This document shows positions 26,467 through 34,484 of a DNA stretch of 60,999 nt, piece after piece. Origin of the DNA: Candidatus Methylomirabilota bacterium (GTDB taxonomy: Bacteria > Methylomirabilota > Methylomirabilia > Rokubacteriales > CSP1-6). The notes beneath the pieces were generated by a model. It made no database searches. It was given only the letters and a program-made list of their open reading frames with translations, and had not been told where the DNA came from. A program made the position numbers and the translations under genes. The stretch is from positions 1-60,999 of the forward strand of contig DASYUQ010000098.1 in assembly GCA_036001065.1 (NCBI GenBank). Reading direction: 5' to 3'. The first letter of the stretch is position 1, and every line of letters begins with the position of its first letter.

Positions 26467-27957
26467 ATGGGCTTCATGGATCTCCGGCAGTGGATCACGC
26501 TCCTCGAGAAGGACGGGGAGCTGCGTCGCATCAAGGCCGAGGTGGACTGGGACCGGGAGATCGGCGCCATCGCCCGGCGCGTGCTCGAGAAGAAGGGGCC
26601 GGCGCTCCTCTTCGAGAACATCAAGGGGTATCGGCGGGGCCGGTGCACGAAGCTCCTCACGGGCGGCCTGGGCGACCGGCGCCGGCTGGCCCTCGCGCTC
26701 GGCTTCCCCAAAGACGTCCCCAACCCCGATCTCGTCCAGCACGTCATGAGGAAGAACCGCGAGACCGTCCCCCCCGTGATCGTCCGCACGGGGCCCGTCA
26801 AGGAGAAGATCGTCCGGGGCGACGCCGTCGACCAGACGGAGTTCCCCGTCCCCCGGTGGCACTACCGCGAGGGCGGGCGCTACATCCACACCTTCTCGGC
26901 GATCGTCACCCGCGATCCCGACACGCGCGTCATGAACGTCGGCCTCTATCGCGGGATGATCGGCCGGAAGGACACGGCGCCGATGCTGCTCATCAAGGGC
27001 GGCCAGCACTGGGGCGCCCACTTCGTCAAGTACGCCGCCCGCGGCGAGCCCATGCCCGTGGCCTGCGTCATCGGCTGGGATCCGATCATGCCCTTCCTGG
27101 CCGGCTCCCCGCTGCCGGCGGCCGTCTGCGAGTGGGACGTGATGGGGGCCTATCGCGGCGAGCCGGCCGAGCTGGTGCGCTGCGAGACCGTCGACCTCGA
27201 GGTGCCGGCCACGGCCGAGATCGTCATCGAGGGGCTCATCAGTGACGATCCGGCCACCTACGAGCTGGAGGGGCCGTTCGGGGAGTTCACCGGCTACGTC
27301 TCCGACCTCCCGACGCCCCGGCCGACGATGCAGGTCACCTGCATCACCCACCGGAACGACCCCATCTTCCGCGGCTGCCTGGAGGGCACCCTGCCGGGCT
27401 CCTACAGCGAGAACAGCGTGATGTCGTCGACCCAGCGGGCGGCGATCGCCTGGAACATCCTCACCGGTGCCGGCATCCCCGGCCTCCGCGACGTCTACGT
27501 GCCCCCGATCACCAACGGCGTGAACATCCACGTGCAGATCTGCAAGCACTATCAGGGCCAGCCCAAGCAGATCGCCGCCGCCCTCTGGGGCGCCAGCGCC
27601 GCCCAGTTCCGCTACAAGCACGTGATCGTGGTCGAAGAGGACATCGATCCCGCGTCGTACGAGCAGATCGACTGGGCCTTCGCCCATCGGGTGAACGCGG
27701 GAACGGACGGCATCGTCGTCTTTCCCGGTATCTTCGGCTCGCCGATCGATCCCAGCACGCCGTTCGAGGACCGCGACGTCCAGCAGCTCGGCACCGGCCT
27801 CTGGAACCGCATGCTCATCGACGCCACGCGCTCGTGGAGGTTCCCGCGGCGGCCCGAGTGGGACAACGAGCGCTTCCCCCCGACCGTGCGGCCGGCGCCC
27901 GAGGATGAGGCGCGCGTGCGCGAGCGCTGGGCCGAGTACGGCCTGGGCGATCTGTAG
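26467..27957 (+). CDS. UbiD family decarboxylase
   Basis: 496-residue prenyl-FMN-dependent (de)carboxylase. It has the N-terminal DLRQWITLLEKDGELRRI, FENIKGY, DAVDQTEFPVPRWHYREGGRYIHT, and the catalytic-region LEGPFGEFTGYVSD with the conserved Glu. Family members decarboxylate aromatic or enoic acids (ubiquinone/menaquinone precursors, phenolic acids). No ubiX flavin prenyltransferase is in the window. Given the nearby aromatic module, a phenolic or aromatic acid substrate is plausible, but this is inference. Confidence 0.9.
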   Translation: MGFMDLRQWITLLEKDGELRRIKAEVDWDREIGAIARRVLEKKGPALLFENIKGYRRGRCTKLLTGGLGDRRRLALALGFPKDVPNPDLVQHVMRKNRETVPPVIVRTGPVKEKIVRGDAVDQTEFPVPRWHYREGGRYIHTFSAIVTRDPDTRVMNVGLYRGMIGRKDTAPMLLIKGGQHWGAHFVKYAARGEPMPVACVIGWDPIMPFLAGSPLPAAVCEWDVMGAYRGEPAELVRCETVDLEVPATAEIVIEGLISDDPATYELEGPFGEFTGYVSDLPTPRPTMQVTCITHRNDPIFRGCLEGTLPGSYSENSVMSSTQRAAIAWNILTGAGIPGLRDVYVPPITNGVNIHVQICKHYQGQPKQIAAALWGASAAQFRYKHVIVVEEDIDPASYEQIDWAFAHRVNAGTDGIVVFPGIFGSPIDPSTPFEDRDVQQLGTGLWNRMLIDATRSWRFPRRPEWDNERFPPTVRPAPEDEARVRERWAEYGLGDL

Positions 27958-27967
27958 GGCGGCCACG

Positions 27968-28077
27968 ATGAAGATCACCGAGGTCTGCGCACTGCCGTTG
28001 GCGCCGACCCCAACCCCGAGGTTCTGGCCCGCTACCCGTACCAGCGCGCCGCGGCCCGGCCGTTCTATCTGACGTGA
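27968..28077 (+). pseudogene. Relic of a mandelate racemase/enolase-superfamily gene
   Basis: The first frame opens MKITEVCALPL, like the N-terminus of MR/MLE-type enolases. Two bases out of frame from 28003 the sequence reads NPEVLARYPYQRAAARPF and stops at 28075-28077, resembling their C-terminus. About 330 residues between are missing, so the gene has a large internal deletion with a frameshift. The identification rests on two short segments only. Confidence 0.5.
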
Positions 28078-28091
28078 TGGGGGGGACGCCT

Positions 28092-28352
28092 ATGGGATAC
28101 CTGGTCGTCGCGCTGGTGGCGGTCGCGGTCGCCATCTTCGCCATGCAGAACACGACGTCGGTGACGGTCCGCTTTGTGGCCTGGCAGATCGGTGAGGTGC
28201 CGCTGGCCGCGGTGGTGCTGCTGTCGCTGGGCGCGGGCGTCATCATCGCGGGCGTCCCGCTCTGGTTTCAGCTCTGGCGCGCGCGGAATCGGCTCCGCAC
28301 CGTGAACCTGCCGCCTCCGCCGCCCGAGCCTCCGGGCGATCGCTACGAGTGA
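28092..28352 (+). CDS. LapA-domain (DUF1049) membrane protein
   Basis: 86-residue protein with two membrane helices, VVALVAVAVAIFAMQNT and AAVVLLSLGAGVIIAGVPLW, joined by the conserved VTVRFVAWQIGEVPL. This is the lipopolysaccharide assembly protein A-like domain. A proline-rich tail follows. The in-frame start at 28074 is possible; the ATG at 28092 puts the first helix at the N-terminus as in homologues. Confidence 0.85.
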   Translation: MGYLVVALVAVAVAIFAMQNTTSVTVRFVAWQIGEVPLAAVVLLSLGAGVIIAGVPLWFQLWRARNRLRTVNLPPPPPEPPGDRYE

Positions 28353-28384
28353 GGCCGAGCGCCCGGGCGCCTCGCGCTGGCGCG

Positions 28385-29566
28385 TCAGGCGCCGGCCGGG
28401 GCGGTGACGACGGCCCGGAGCAGCAGGCACAGCGGGATCGTCACCAGCACGAGCAGGCCGACGATCGTGAGCGTGGCGCTGACCCCGGCCGCGTCGCTCA
28501 CCAGGCCGTAGACGGCCGGCGCCAGCGACGAGGAGCCGATGCTGAGGGTGTAGTAGAGACCATACGCGCGCGAGCGGCGCTCGGGCATGACGAGGTCGGC
28601 GACGGTGCCGTAGAGCACCGAGGAGGTGCCGTTCAGCGCGACGCCGAGCGGGAAGAGCACCGCCAGGGCGACGGGCAGCGTCCCCGCCACCACCGTGACG
28701 ATGCCCGCCGCCGTCGCGGCTTCCGTGAGGACCACCGTGCGGATCACGCCCAGCCGCTCGGCCAACAGGCCGCAGGCGAACTTCCCCGTGGCGCCCCCGG
28801 CGAACAGCAGGGCAAGCGCGCCCCCCACGCCGGCGACGGTGAGGCCCTTGGCGATCAGCACGAAGGGCAGGAAGGTGAGGAACCCGGTGCGGGTGGCGGT
28901 GTCGATCATACCGATCACGGCCAGGGCCCCGAAGCCGCGCGGGTCGCGGATCCCCCAGCCGTTTTCGCGGGCGTTGTCGCGGTGCGTGGCCGGCTCGCCC
29001 TCACCCGCCGCGAGCCGGGCCAGGATGGCGAGGAGGGCCAGCGCGCCGACGAGACCGAGGATGCCGTAGGCGGCGCCGGCGGCGCGCCAGCCCACGAGGC
29101 TTGCCGCCAGCCCGACGGCGGCCGGGACGGCGACCTTCCCCAGGTCCCCCGAGAAGTTGTAGGTCCCGAGCGCGGCGCGCCGGCCGCCCGTCTCGAACGC
29201 CTGGGACACGAGCGAGGAGGAGAGCGGATGCTGGACGCCCGAGCCCAGCCCGGCGAGCAGCAGAATCGCCAGCAGCGACGTGAAGCCGCCGGCCCAGCCG
29301 GCCGCCACGAAGCCCAGCGCCGTGACCGCGGTGCCCGCGGCCAGCAGGCGGCGCTCCCCCCACCGCTCGGCGAGGAAGCCGGCGGGGATCTGAAAGAGCG
29401 CCATGCCGCCCGTATACGCCGTGCGGATCATGCCGACCTGGGCGAAGCTCAGCCGGAACTCCGCGGCCCAGAGCGGGAGCAGGACATAGAGGATGTCGGA
29501 GAAGCCGTCGTGCAGGAAGTGGGCGCCGGCGGCGGTGCCCAGCACGGCGCGGGCGCGATGTCTCAC
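28385..29566 (-). CDS. Major facilitator superfamily transporter
   Basis: 393-residue integral membrane protein with ~12 predicted helices. The loop between helices 2 and 3 has GFLAERWGERRLL, the MFS motif-A position, and HDGFSDILYVLLPLWAAEF begins the first helices, as in fosmidomycin-resistance-like MFS members. The substrate is unknown. It is divergent from the cobalamin adenosyltransferase gene. Confidence 0.87.
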   Translation of the reverse strand: MRHRARAVLGTAAGAHFLHDGFSDILYVLLPLWAAEFRLSFAQVGMIRTAYTGGMALFQIPAGFLAERWGERRLLAAGTAVTALGFVAAGWAGGFTSLLAILLLAGLGSGVQHPLSSSLVSQAFETGGRRAALGTYNFSGDLGKVAVPAAVGLAASLVGWRAAGAAYGILGLVGALALLAILARLAAGEGEPATHRDNARENGWGIRDPRGFGALAVIGMIDTATRTGFLTFLPFVLIAKGLTVAGVGGALALLFAGGATGKFACGLLAERLGVIRTVVLTEAATAAGIVTVVAGTLPVALAVLFPLGVALNGTSSVLYGTVADLVMPERRSRAYGLYYTLSIGSSSLAPAVYGLVSDAAGVSATLTIVGLLVLVTIPLCLLLRAVVTAPAGA

Positions 29567-29624
29567 GCGGAGATGATCCCCGAGCCCTGCCTCCGGATCA
29601 AGCAGAATGGACGGGCGTTCCCGG

Positions 29625-29630
29625 TAGAAT
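29625..29630 (+). promoter_or_regulatory. -10-like box upstream of the cobalamin adenosyltransferase gene
   Basis: TAGAAT lies 23 bases before the ATG at 29653, inside the MFS/adenosyltransferase divergent region. No recognisable -35 is present. Confidence 0.3.
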
Positions 29631-29652
29631 AGCGGGTCACACGGAGGCCACC

Positions 29653-30279
29653 ATGCCCATCAGCATCACCCGCGTCTACACCCGCACCGGCGACGGCGGC
29701 GAGACGGCGCTGGTCGGCGGCCGGCGCGTGCCCAAGGATTCGCCCCGCATCGTCGCCTACGGCACCGTCGACGAGCTGAACGCGATCGTCGGCATCGTGC
29801 GCACCTTCAACGAGGAGCGCCTGTCGGAGGGCGAGCACCACCGCTGGCTCGACGAGGTGTTGAGGAAGATCCAGAACGAGCTCTTCGATCTCGGCAGCGA
29901 GCTGGCCACGCCCCCCGAGGCCGCCTACGAGGGCATGTTCAAGGTGGGCGAGGAGCAGGTGACGGCCCTCGAGCGCCTGATGGACTACTGCCAGAAGGAT
30001 CTGCCCTCCTTGAAATCGTTCACGCTGCCCGGAGGCGGGAGGATCGGCGCCTTCCTGCACCAGGCGCGCACCGTCTGCCGCCGCGCCGAGCGCGAGATCC
30101 TGAAGCTCTCGCGGGCGGAGCCGATCGGCGAAGGGCCGCTCCGCTACGTCAACCGCCTCAGCGACGTCTTCTTCGTGCTGGGCCGCTGGGTCGGCAAGCA
30201 GCTGGGCGAGAAGGAGTACCTCTGGGAGCGCGGGCTCCAGAGCCACGCGCGCCCCCGGACGAAGAAGAAGCCCGGCTAG
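29653..30279 (+). CDS. PduO-type cob(I)alamin adenosyltransferase
   Basis: 208-residue enzyme that transfers adenosyl from ATP to cob(I)alamin, making coenzyme B12. The N-terminal RVYTRTGDGGETALVGG, the ATP-binding region AYGTVDELNAIVG, and FTLPGGGRIGAFLHQARTVCRRAEREIL with YVNRLSDVFFVLGRW are the standard family blocks. A C-terminal tail of basic residues follows. No B12-dependent mutase is adjacent. It is convergent with the hydrolase gene, ends overlapping by 4 bases. Confidence 0.93.
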   Translation: MPISITRVYTRTGDGGETALVGGRRVPKDSPRIVAYGTVDELNAIVGIVRTFNEERLSEGEHHRWLDEVLRKIQNELFDLGSELATPPEAAYEGMFKVGEEQVTALERLMDYCQKDLPSLKSFTLPGGGRIGAFLHQARTVCRRAEREILKLSRAEPIGEGPLRYVNRLSDVFFVLGRWVGKQLGEKEYLWERGLQSHARPRTKKKPG

Positions 30280-31127
30280 TGTCCCGTCCTCGAAGTCAGG
30301 TTAAGAGCCCGGGGCCGCCCGTCGCAGCGCGCCAGAAACTCGAGAGCGGCGCGGTTCCACGCGTCGGGCTGGTCGCGGTTGGCGAAGTGGCTTGCCGGCG
30401 AGAGCACGACGAGCCGCGAGCCCCGGACCTTCTGGTGCATCAGCTTCATGGGGCCGAGCGATGGGTCGCGATCGCCGCCGATGAGCAGCACGGGCACGCG
30501 GATGCGGGACAGCGTGGCGGTGATGTGGTCCATGGCCAGGAGCGCCCGCAGCGAGTTCGCGTAGCCGACGGGCGTGAGCCGGCGGTACTCCTCGTAGAAC
30601 TCCTGCTTGGCGTTCGGGTCGAGCGCGAGCCGCTCGGAGACGTTGGGGTTGGCGGTCATGGCGAACTCGGCCATGGCGTCCATGCCCTTGGTCAGCGTGA
30701 TCTCGATCGATCGGGCGCGCAACATCAGATTGTCGACGGAGAGCGGCAGGCCCGCCGCCGACGAGGAGTTGGTCACCAGGAGCGAGCTGACGTGCGCCGG
30801 GTGGCGCAGCGTGAAGCGGGTGGCGATGCCGCCGCCGAGCGAGAGCCCGCCCACGTGGGCCCGACGGATGTGCAGGTGGTCGAGCACCGCCTTGAGGTCG
30901 CCGACCCAGTGGGCGAACGAGTACTTCGCCGGGTCCTCCGGGCTGTCCGAGCGCGCATGCCCCCGGGGCTCCCAGAGGACGAGCCGGTGGCGGGCGGCGA
31001 GGGCCTCGCGGTTGACGTCCCACATGTCGGCGTTGCCACCGATGCCGTAGGCGAGCACCAGCGGCGTGCCGCGGCCGTGCTGCTCGTAGTAGATCCGCAC
31101 CCCGTCGCGGGTCCGCGCGTAGGACAT
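30276..31127 (-). CDS. Alpha/beta-fold hydrolase
   Basis: 283-residue hydrolase. The nucleophile elbow is GLSLGG (Ser ~98), the acid is in LLIGGDRD (~227) and the His in SHFANRD (~256), all in the expected order. The N-terminus VRIYYEQHGRGTPLVLAYGIGG gives the oxyanion-hole region. The closest general types are 3-oxoadipate enol-lactonase or esterase-like enzymes; the substrate is not determinable. It is divergent from the hydroxybenzoyl-CoA reductase operon, so a link to aromatic catabolism is plausible. Confidence 0.85.
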   Translation of the reverse strand: MSYARTRDGVRIYYEQHGRGTPLVLAYGIGGNADMWDVNREALAARHRLVLWEPRGHARSDSPEDPAKYSFAHWVGDLKAVLDHLHIRRAHVGGLSLGGGIATRFTLRHPAHVSSLLVTNSSSAAGLPLSVDNLMLRARSIEITLTKGMDAMAEFAMTANPNVSERLALDPNAKQEFYEEYRRLTPVGYANSLRALLAMDHITATLSRIRVPVLLIGGDRDPSLGPMKLMHQKVRGSRLVVLSPASHFANRDQPDAWNRAALEFLARCDGRPRALNLTSRTGH

Positions 31128-31159
31128 GGGCCACCTCCAGGGCCGCTATCCTAAATGCC

Positions 31160-31188
31160 TTGACGGCCCGGCCCTGATTAAGTATTTT
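31160..31188 (+). promoter_or_regulatory. Sigma-70-like promoter of the hcr operon
   Basis: TTGACG (31160-31165), a 17-base spacer and TATTTT (31183-31188) lie in a conspicuously AT-rich island, 47 bases before the hcrC start. It is the best canonical promoter in the window. Confidence 0.6.
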
Positions 31189-31234
31189 TAAAGTCAAATT
31201 AAGCCCTGGTGAACTCGTGCCGGCGGAGTCTCCG

Positions 31235-31711
31235 ATGAAGACGCGCCTCAGCCTGACGGTCAACGGCGAGACCCACGAAGTCCTCGTGCCGGTCCACAAG
31301 ACGCTGCTCGAGGTCCTCCGGGAGGACCTGGGCCTGACGGGGACCAAGCACGGCTGCGAGCTGGGCGAGTGCGGCACCTGCACGGTGCTGGTGGAGGGGG
31401 AGCCGGTGCTCTCCTGCCTGGCGCTGCCCGTCGAAATGGAGGGGCGCGCGATCAGCACGGTGGAGGGCATGGCCGAGGGCGGTGTGCTCCACCCCCTCCA
31501 GCAAGCCTTCGCCGAGCTGGGCGCCGCCCAGTGCGGCTACTGCACGCCGGGGATCCTCCTCACGGCCCGGACGCTCCTCGAGGACAACCCCGCGCCGACC
31601 CGCCCCGAGATCAAGGAGGCGTTGGCCGGCAATCTCTGCCGCTGCACCGGTTACACCAAGATCCTCGACGCCGTCGAGCTCGCCGCCCTCCGGATGGGCG
31701 CCGCGTCATGA
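31235..31711 (+). CDS. hcrC: 4-hydroxybenzoyl-CoA reductase, small [2Fe-2S] subunit
   Basis: 158-residue two-[2Fe-2S] subunit of a xanthine-oxidase-family molybdenum enzyme. The plant-type cluster is CELGECGTC plus a later Cys (SCLAL). The second cluster is CGYCTPG and CRCTGY. It passes electrons between the molybdenum subunit and the FAD subunit. The ATG at 31235 is preferred over the in-frame GTG at 31217. Its stop overlaps the large-subunit start (ATGA). Assignment as HcrC rests on the companion HcrB, which has the diagnostic extra cluster. Confidence 0.85.
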   Translation: MKTRLSLTVNGETHEVLVPVHKTLLEVLREDLGLTGTKHGCELGECGTCTVLVEGEPVLSCLALPVEMEGRAISTVEGMAEGGVLHPLQQAFAELGAAQCGYCTPGILLTARTLLEDNPAPTRPEIKEALAGNLCRCTGYTKILDAVELAALRMGAAS

Positions 31712-34254
31712 GCGTGGATCCGCGGGTTCCGAGCGCGGGCTCCGCCCGGGCCCCCGACGGGGGGAGGTTCGGAAGGGGGGCGGAGCCCCCCTCCGAGGGG
31801 AAGCACGAGTTCTCGGTCATCGGCCGGCCGCTGCCCAAGATCGACGCCTGGGCGAAGGTCACCGGCGAGACGAAGTACGCCGACGACCTCTTCCTGCCCC
31901 GCATGGCCTACGGCAAAATCTTGAGATCCCCGCACCCCCACGCCCTGATCCGGGGCATCGACACCACCCGCGCCCAGGCGCTGCCGGGCGTCTACGCGGT
32001 CATCACCGGCTGGGACCTGCCCCGGGTGAAGTTCGGCATCCTGCCCGTCTCCCAGGACGAGGAAGCGCTCTTCACGGAGAAGGTCCGGATGGTGGGCGAC
32101 GCCGTGGCGGCGGTGGCCGCGGTGGACGAGGAGACGGCGGGCCGCGCGTGCGAGCTGATCGACGTCGAGTACGAGCCGCTGCGGCCGCTCATGTCCATCG
32201 AGGAGTCGCTGGCGCACCCCGAAATCCGCATCCACGAATACGGCGACGGCCCCAACGTCCACAAGAACGTGTCGCTCCAGTTCGGCGACGTCGAGGCCGC
32301 CTTCGCCCGCGCGGATCTGGTGCGCGAGGACGTCTTCTTCTACGAGGGCAACACGCACCTGCCGATGGAGCAGCACGCGGCGGTGGCCGCCTGGGGCCCG
32401 GACGGTAAGCTGACGCTCTGGTCGTCCACGCAGACCCCGCACTACGTCCACCGGCTGCTGGCCAAGATCCTCGACGTGCCGGCGGCCCACATCCGCGTGA
32501 TCGCCACCGCCGTGGGCGGAGGCTTCGGGGGCAAGCTCGATCCCTTCGCTCACGAGATCGCGGCGTGCAAGCTCTCGCAGCTCACCGGCCGCCCGGTGAA
32601 GATCGCCTGCACGCGGGAGGAGGTCTTCTACATCCACCGCGGCCGGCACCCGGTGCTGATGTGGATCAAGACCGGCTTCACCGGGGACGGCGGCATCACC
32701 GGCTGCCACCTGAAGACCTGGCTCGACGGCGGCGCCTACGGTTCGTACGGCGTCGCCTCCGTCTTCTACACGGGCGTCATCAATCCGGTGACGTACAAGA
32801 TTCCGGTGTACAAGTTCGAGGGCGCGCGGATCTTCACCAACAAGCCGCCCTGCGGCCCCAAGCGGGGCCACGGCACGCCCCAGCCGCGCTTCGCCCTGGA
32901 GTGCCAGATCGATAAGGCCGCCGAGCAGCTCGGCCTCGACCCTGCCGAGATGCGCAAGTGGATCCTGCACGAGCCCTTCACCAAGACGGCCAACCATCTC
33001 ACGGTCACGACCATCGGGCTCGGCGAGTGCATCGACAAGGTCGTCGAGGCCTCGGGCTGGTGCCGGAAGTGGAAGGGCTGGGGGATCGCCCGGGGCGCGC
33101 AGCCCGGCGCGAAGCGTCGGGGGATCGGCATCGCCTGCTCGGCCTATCTGACGGGAGCGGGCACGGCCATCTACTGGAACAGCATGCCGCACTCGGGGGT
33201 GATCCTCCGGGCGGACCGCGGCGGCGGCGTCGCCGTGCTCTGCGGGGCCACCGACATCGGCCAGGGCTCGGACTCGATCCTCGCCTATCTGCCCGCCGAG
33301 ATCCTGGGCATCGATCCCAAGGACATCCGCGTGCACGCCGCCGACACCGATCTCACGCCCGTCGATCTCGGCTCCTACTCCTCGCGGGTGACGCTGATGT
33401 GCGGGACCGCGGCGATCCAGGCCGCCGAGCGGCTCAAGGGCGCGATCGCGGAGGCGGTGGGGCGGAAGCTGGGGGTGGAGCCGGAGCGCCTCGCGTTCCG
33501 CGACCGCAAGGTCGGCGTGCCCGACGACTGGGACAAGGCGATCCCGTTCGCGCAGGCGGTCGAGCTGGCCGAGTCGGTGCACGGCGTGCTGGCGTTCGCC
33601 GGCTCGTATGCGCCTCCCAAGCGCGCCGGCAAGTACAGGGGAGGGGGAGTCGGACCGTCGCCTTGTTACTCGTACTCTGCATGTGTGGTCGAACTGACGG
33701 TCGACGAGGAAACCGGAGAGATAGAACTGCACGACGTGTGGATCGGACATGATATCGGGCGCGCGCTGAACCCGCTGCTGGTGGAAGGCCAGGTCGAGGG
33801 CTCGGTCTACATGGGCATCGGCGAGGCGCTCATGGAGGCGCAGATCTTCCGCAAGGGCCTGCACAAGAACCCCTCGATGCTCGAGTACAAGAGCCCCACC
33901 ACGCTGGAGACGCCCGAGATCCATACGATCCTGGTGGAGACCGACGACCCCGAGGGCCCGTTCGGCGCCAAGGAGGCGGGCCAGGGGCCGCTGCTCCCGG
34001 TGATCCCCGCCATCGCCAACGCCGTCTATGACGCGATCGGCGTGCGGATCGACGAGGTTCCCATCGGGCCGGAGAAGATCCTCAAGGGGCTCGAGCTCCG
34101 GCGGCAGGGCAAACCGCCCCGCGTCGGACCCGAGCGGATCCCGCTCTTCACGTTCAAGGAGCCGATCGTCGTCGAGTCCGCGTTCGGCCAACCGGCCGAG
34201 GCCAGCGCCGTCCGGCCTTTCGCCGACGCTCCCAACTCTGGTAATCAGCGGTGA
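31708..34254 (+). CDS. hcrA: 4-hydroxybenzoyl-CoA reductase, molybdopterin-binding subunit
   Basis: 848-residue catalytic subunit of the molybdenum hydroxylase family, which reductively removes the para-hydroxyl of 4-hydroxybenzoyl-CoA to give benzoyl-CoA. Visible are GRPLPKIDAWAKVTGETKYADD, VGGGFGGKLDPFAHEIA, PPCGPKRGHGTPQPRFALE and the catalytic Glu loop FGAKEAGQG near the end. Residues ~10-31 are encoded by a copy of the bipartite hairpin repeat (R5), inserted in frame before the conserved region starts at ~34. The substrate is inferred from the HcrB partner and the box genes downstream. Confidence 0.82.
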   Translation: MSVDPRVPSAGSARAPDGGRFGRGAEPPSEGKHEFSVIGRPLPKIDAWAKVTGETKYADDLFLPRMAYGKILRSPHPHALIRGIDTTRAQALPGVYAVITGWDLPRVKFGILPVSQDEEALFTEKVRMVGDAVAAVAAVDEETAGRACELIDVEYEPLRPLMSIEESLAHPEIRIHEYGDGPNVHKNVSLQFGDVEAAFARADLVREDVFFYEGNTHLPMEQHAAVAAWGPDGKLTLWSSTQTPHYVHRLLAKILDVPAAHIRVIATAVGGGFGGKLDPFAHEIAACKLSQLTGRPVKIACTREEVFYIHRGRHPVLMWIKTGFTGDGGITGCHLKTWLDGGAYGSYGVASVFYTGVINPVTYKIPVYKFEGARIFTNKPPCGPKRGHGTPQPRFALECQIDKAAEQLGLDPAEMRKWILHEPFTKTANHLTVTTIGLGECIDKVVEASGWCRKWKGWGIARGAQPGAKRRGIGIACSAYLTGAGTAIYWNSMPHSGVILRADRGGGVAVLCGATDIGQGSDSILAYLPAEILGIDPKDIRVHAADTDLTPVDLGSYSSRVTLMCGTAAIQAAERLKGAIAEAVGRKLGVEPERLAFRDRKVGVPDDWDKAIPFAQAVELAESVHGVLAFAGSYAPPKRAGKYRGGGVGPSPCYSYSACVVELTVDEETGEIELHDVWIGHDIGRALNPLLVEGQVEGSVYMGIGEALMEAQIFRKGLHKNPSMLEYKSPTTLETPEIHTILVETDDPEGPFGAKEAGQGPLLPVIPAIANAVYDAIGVRIDEVPIGPEKILKGLELRRQGKPPRVGPERIPLFTFKEPIVVESAFGQPAEASAVRPFADAPNSGNQR
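31735..31798 (-). repeat. Bipartite hairpin repeat, copy R5, inside hcrA
   Basis: GTTCCGAGCGCGGGCTCCGCCCGGGC, the linker and TTCGGAAGGGGGGCGGAGCCC..CTCCGA form a diverged minus-orientation copy. It lies wholly inside the reading frame and encodes a Gly/Ala/Pro/Arg-rich stretch at the N-terminus of the protein. Confidence 0.75.
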
Positions 34255-34484
34255 CGAGCCGGGGGCGGGCAGCAGTCGTCGACCACGCCGTCCCGCCGGA
34301 GCGTGGCGCGTGTCAACGAGCCACGATGAACGTGTCTGCTGCAACAACGCCCAGAAGATACGGGTCTCCGACCGCTGCCCGCCCCCGGCTCGCCACCGCG
34401 ATTTCTCCCGGTGCTGGCGCGCCGCGAAGCACGCGGCCAGCCTCGGACGTCCGCGGCGGATCGCCGACAGGTCAGCGGCGATGA
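34245..34484 (+). repeat. Imperfect duplication of the hcrA/hcrB junction
   Basis: TCAGCGGTGACGA (34245-34257, spanning the hcrA stop) and TCAGCGGCGATGA (34472-34484, spanning the hcrB start) match at 11 of 13 bases. They bracket inverted-repeat element C. This resembles the secD/secF case but is less exact. Confidence 0.45.
34255..34392. repeat. Large inverted-repeat element C
   Basis: A perfect 19-bp inverted repeat (core GAGCCGGGGGCGGGCAGC, 34255-34273 and 34374-34392) encloses 100 bases. It separates hcrA from hcrB by 226 bases in an otherwise overlapping operon. No gene was found in the gap. Confidence 0.65.
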
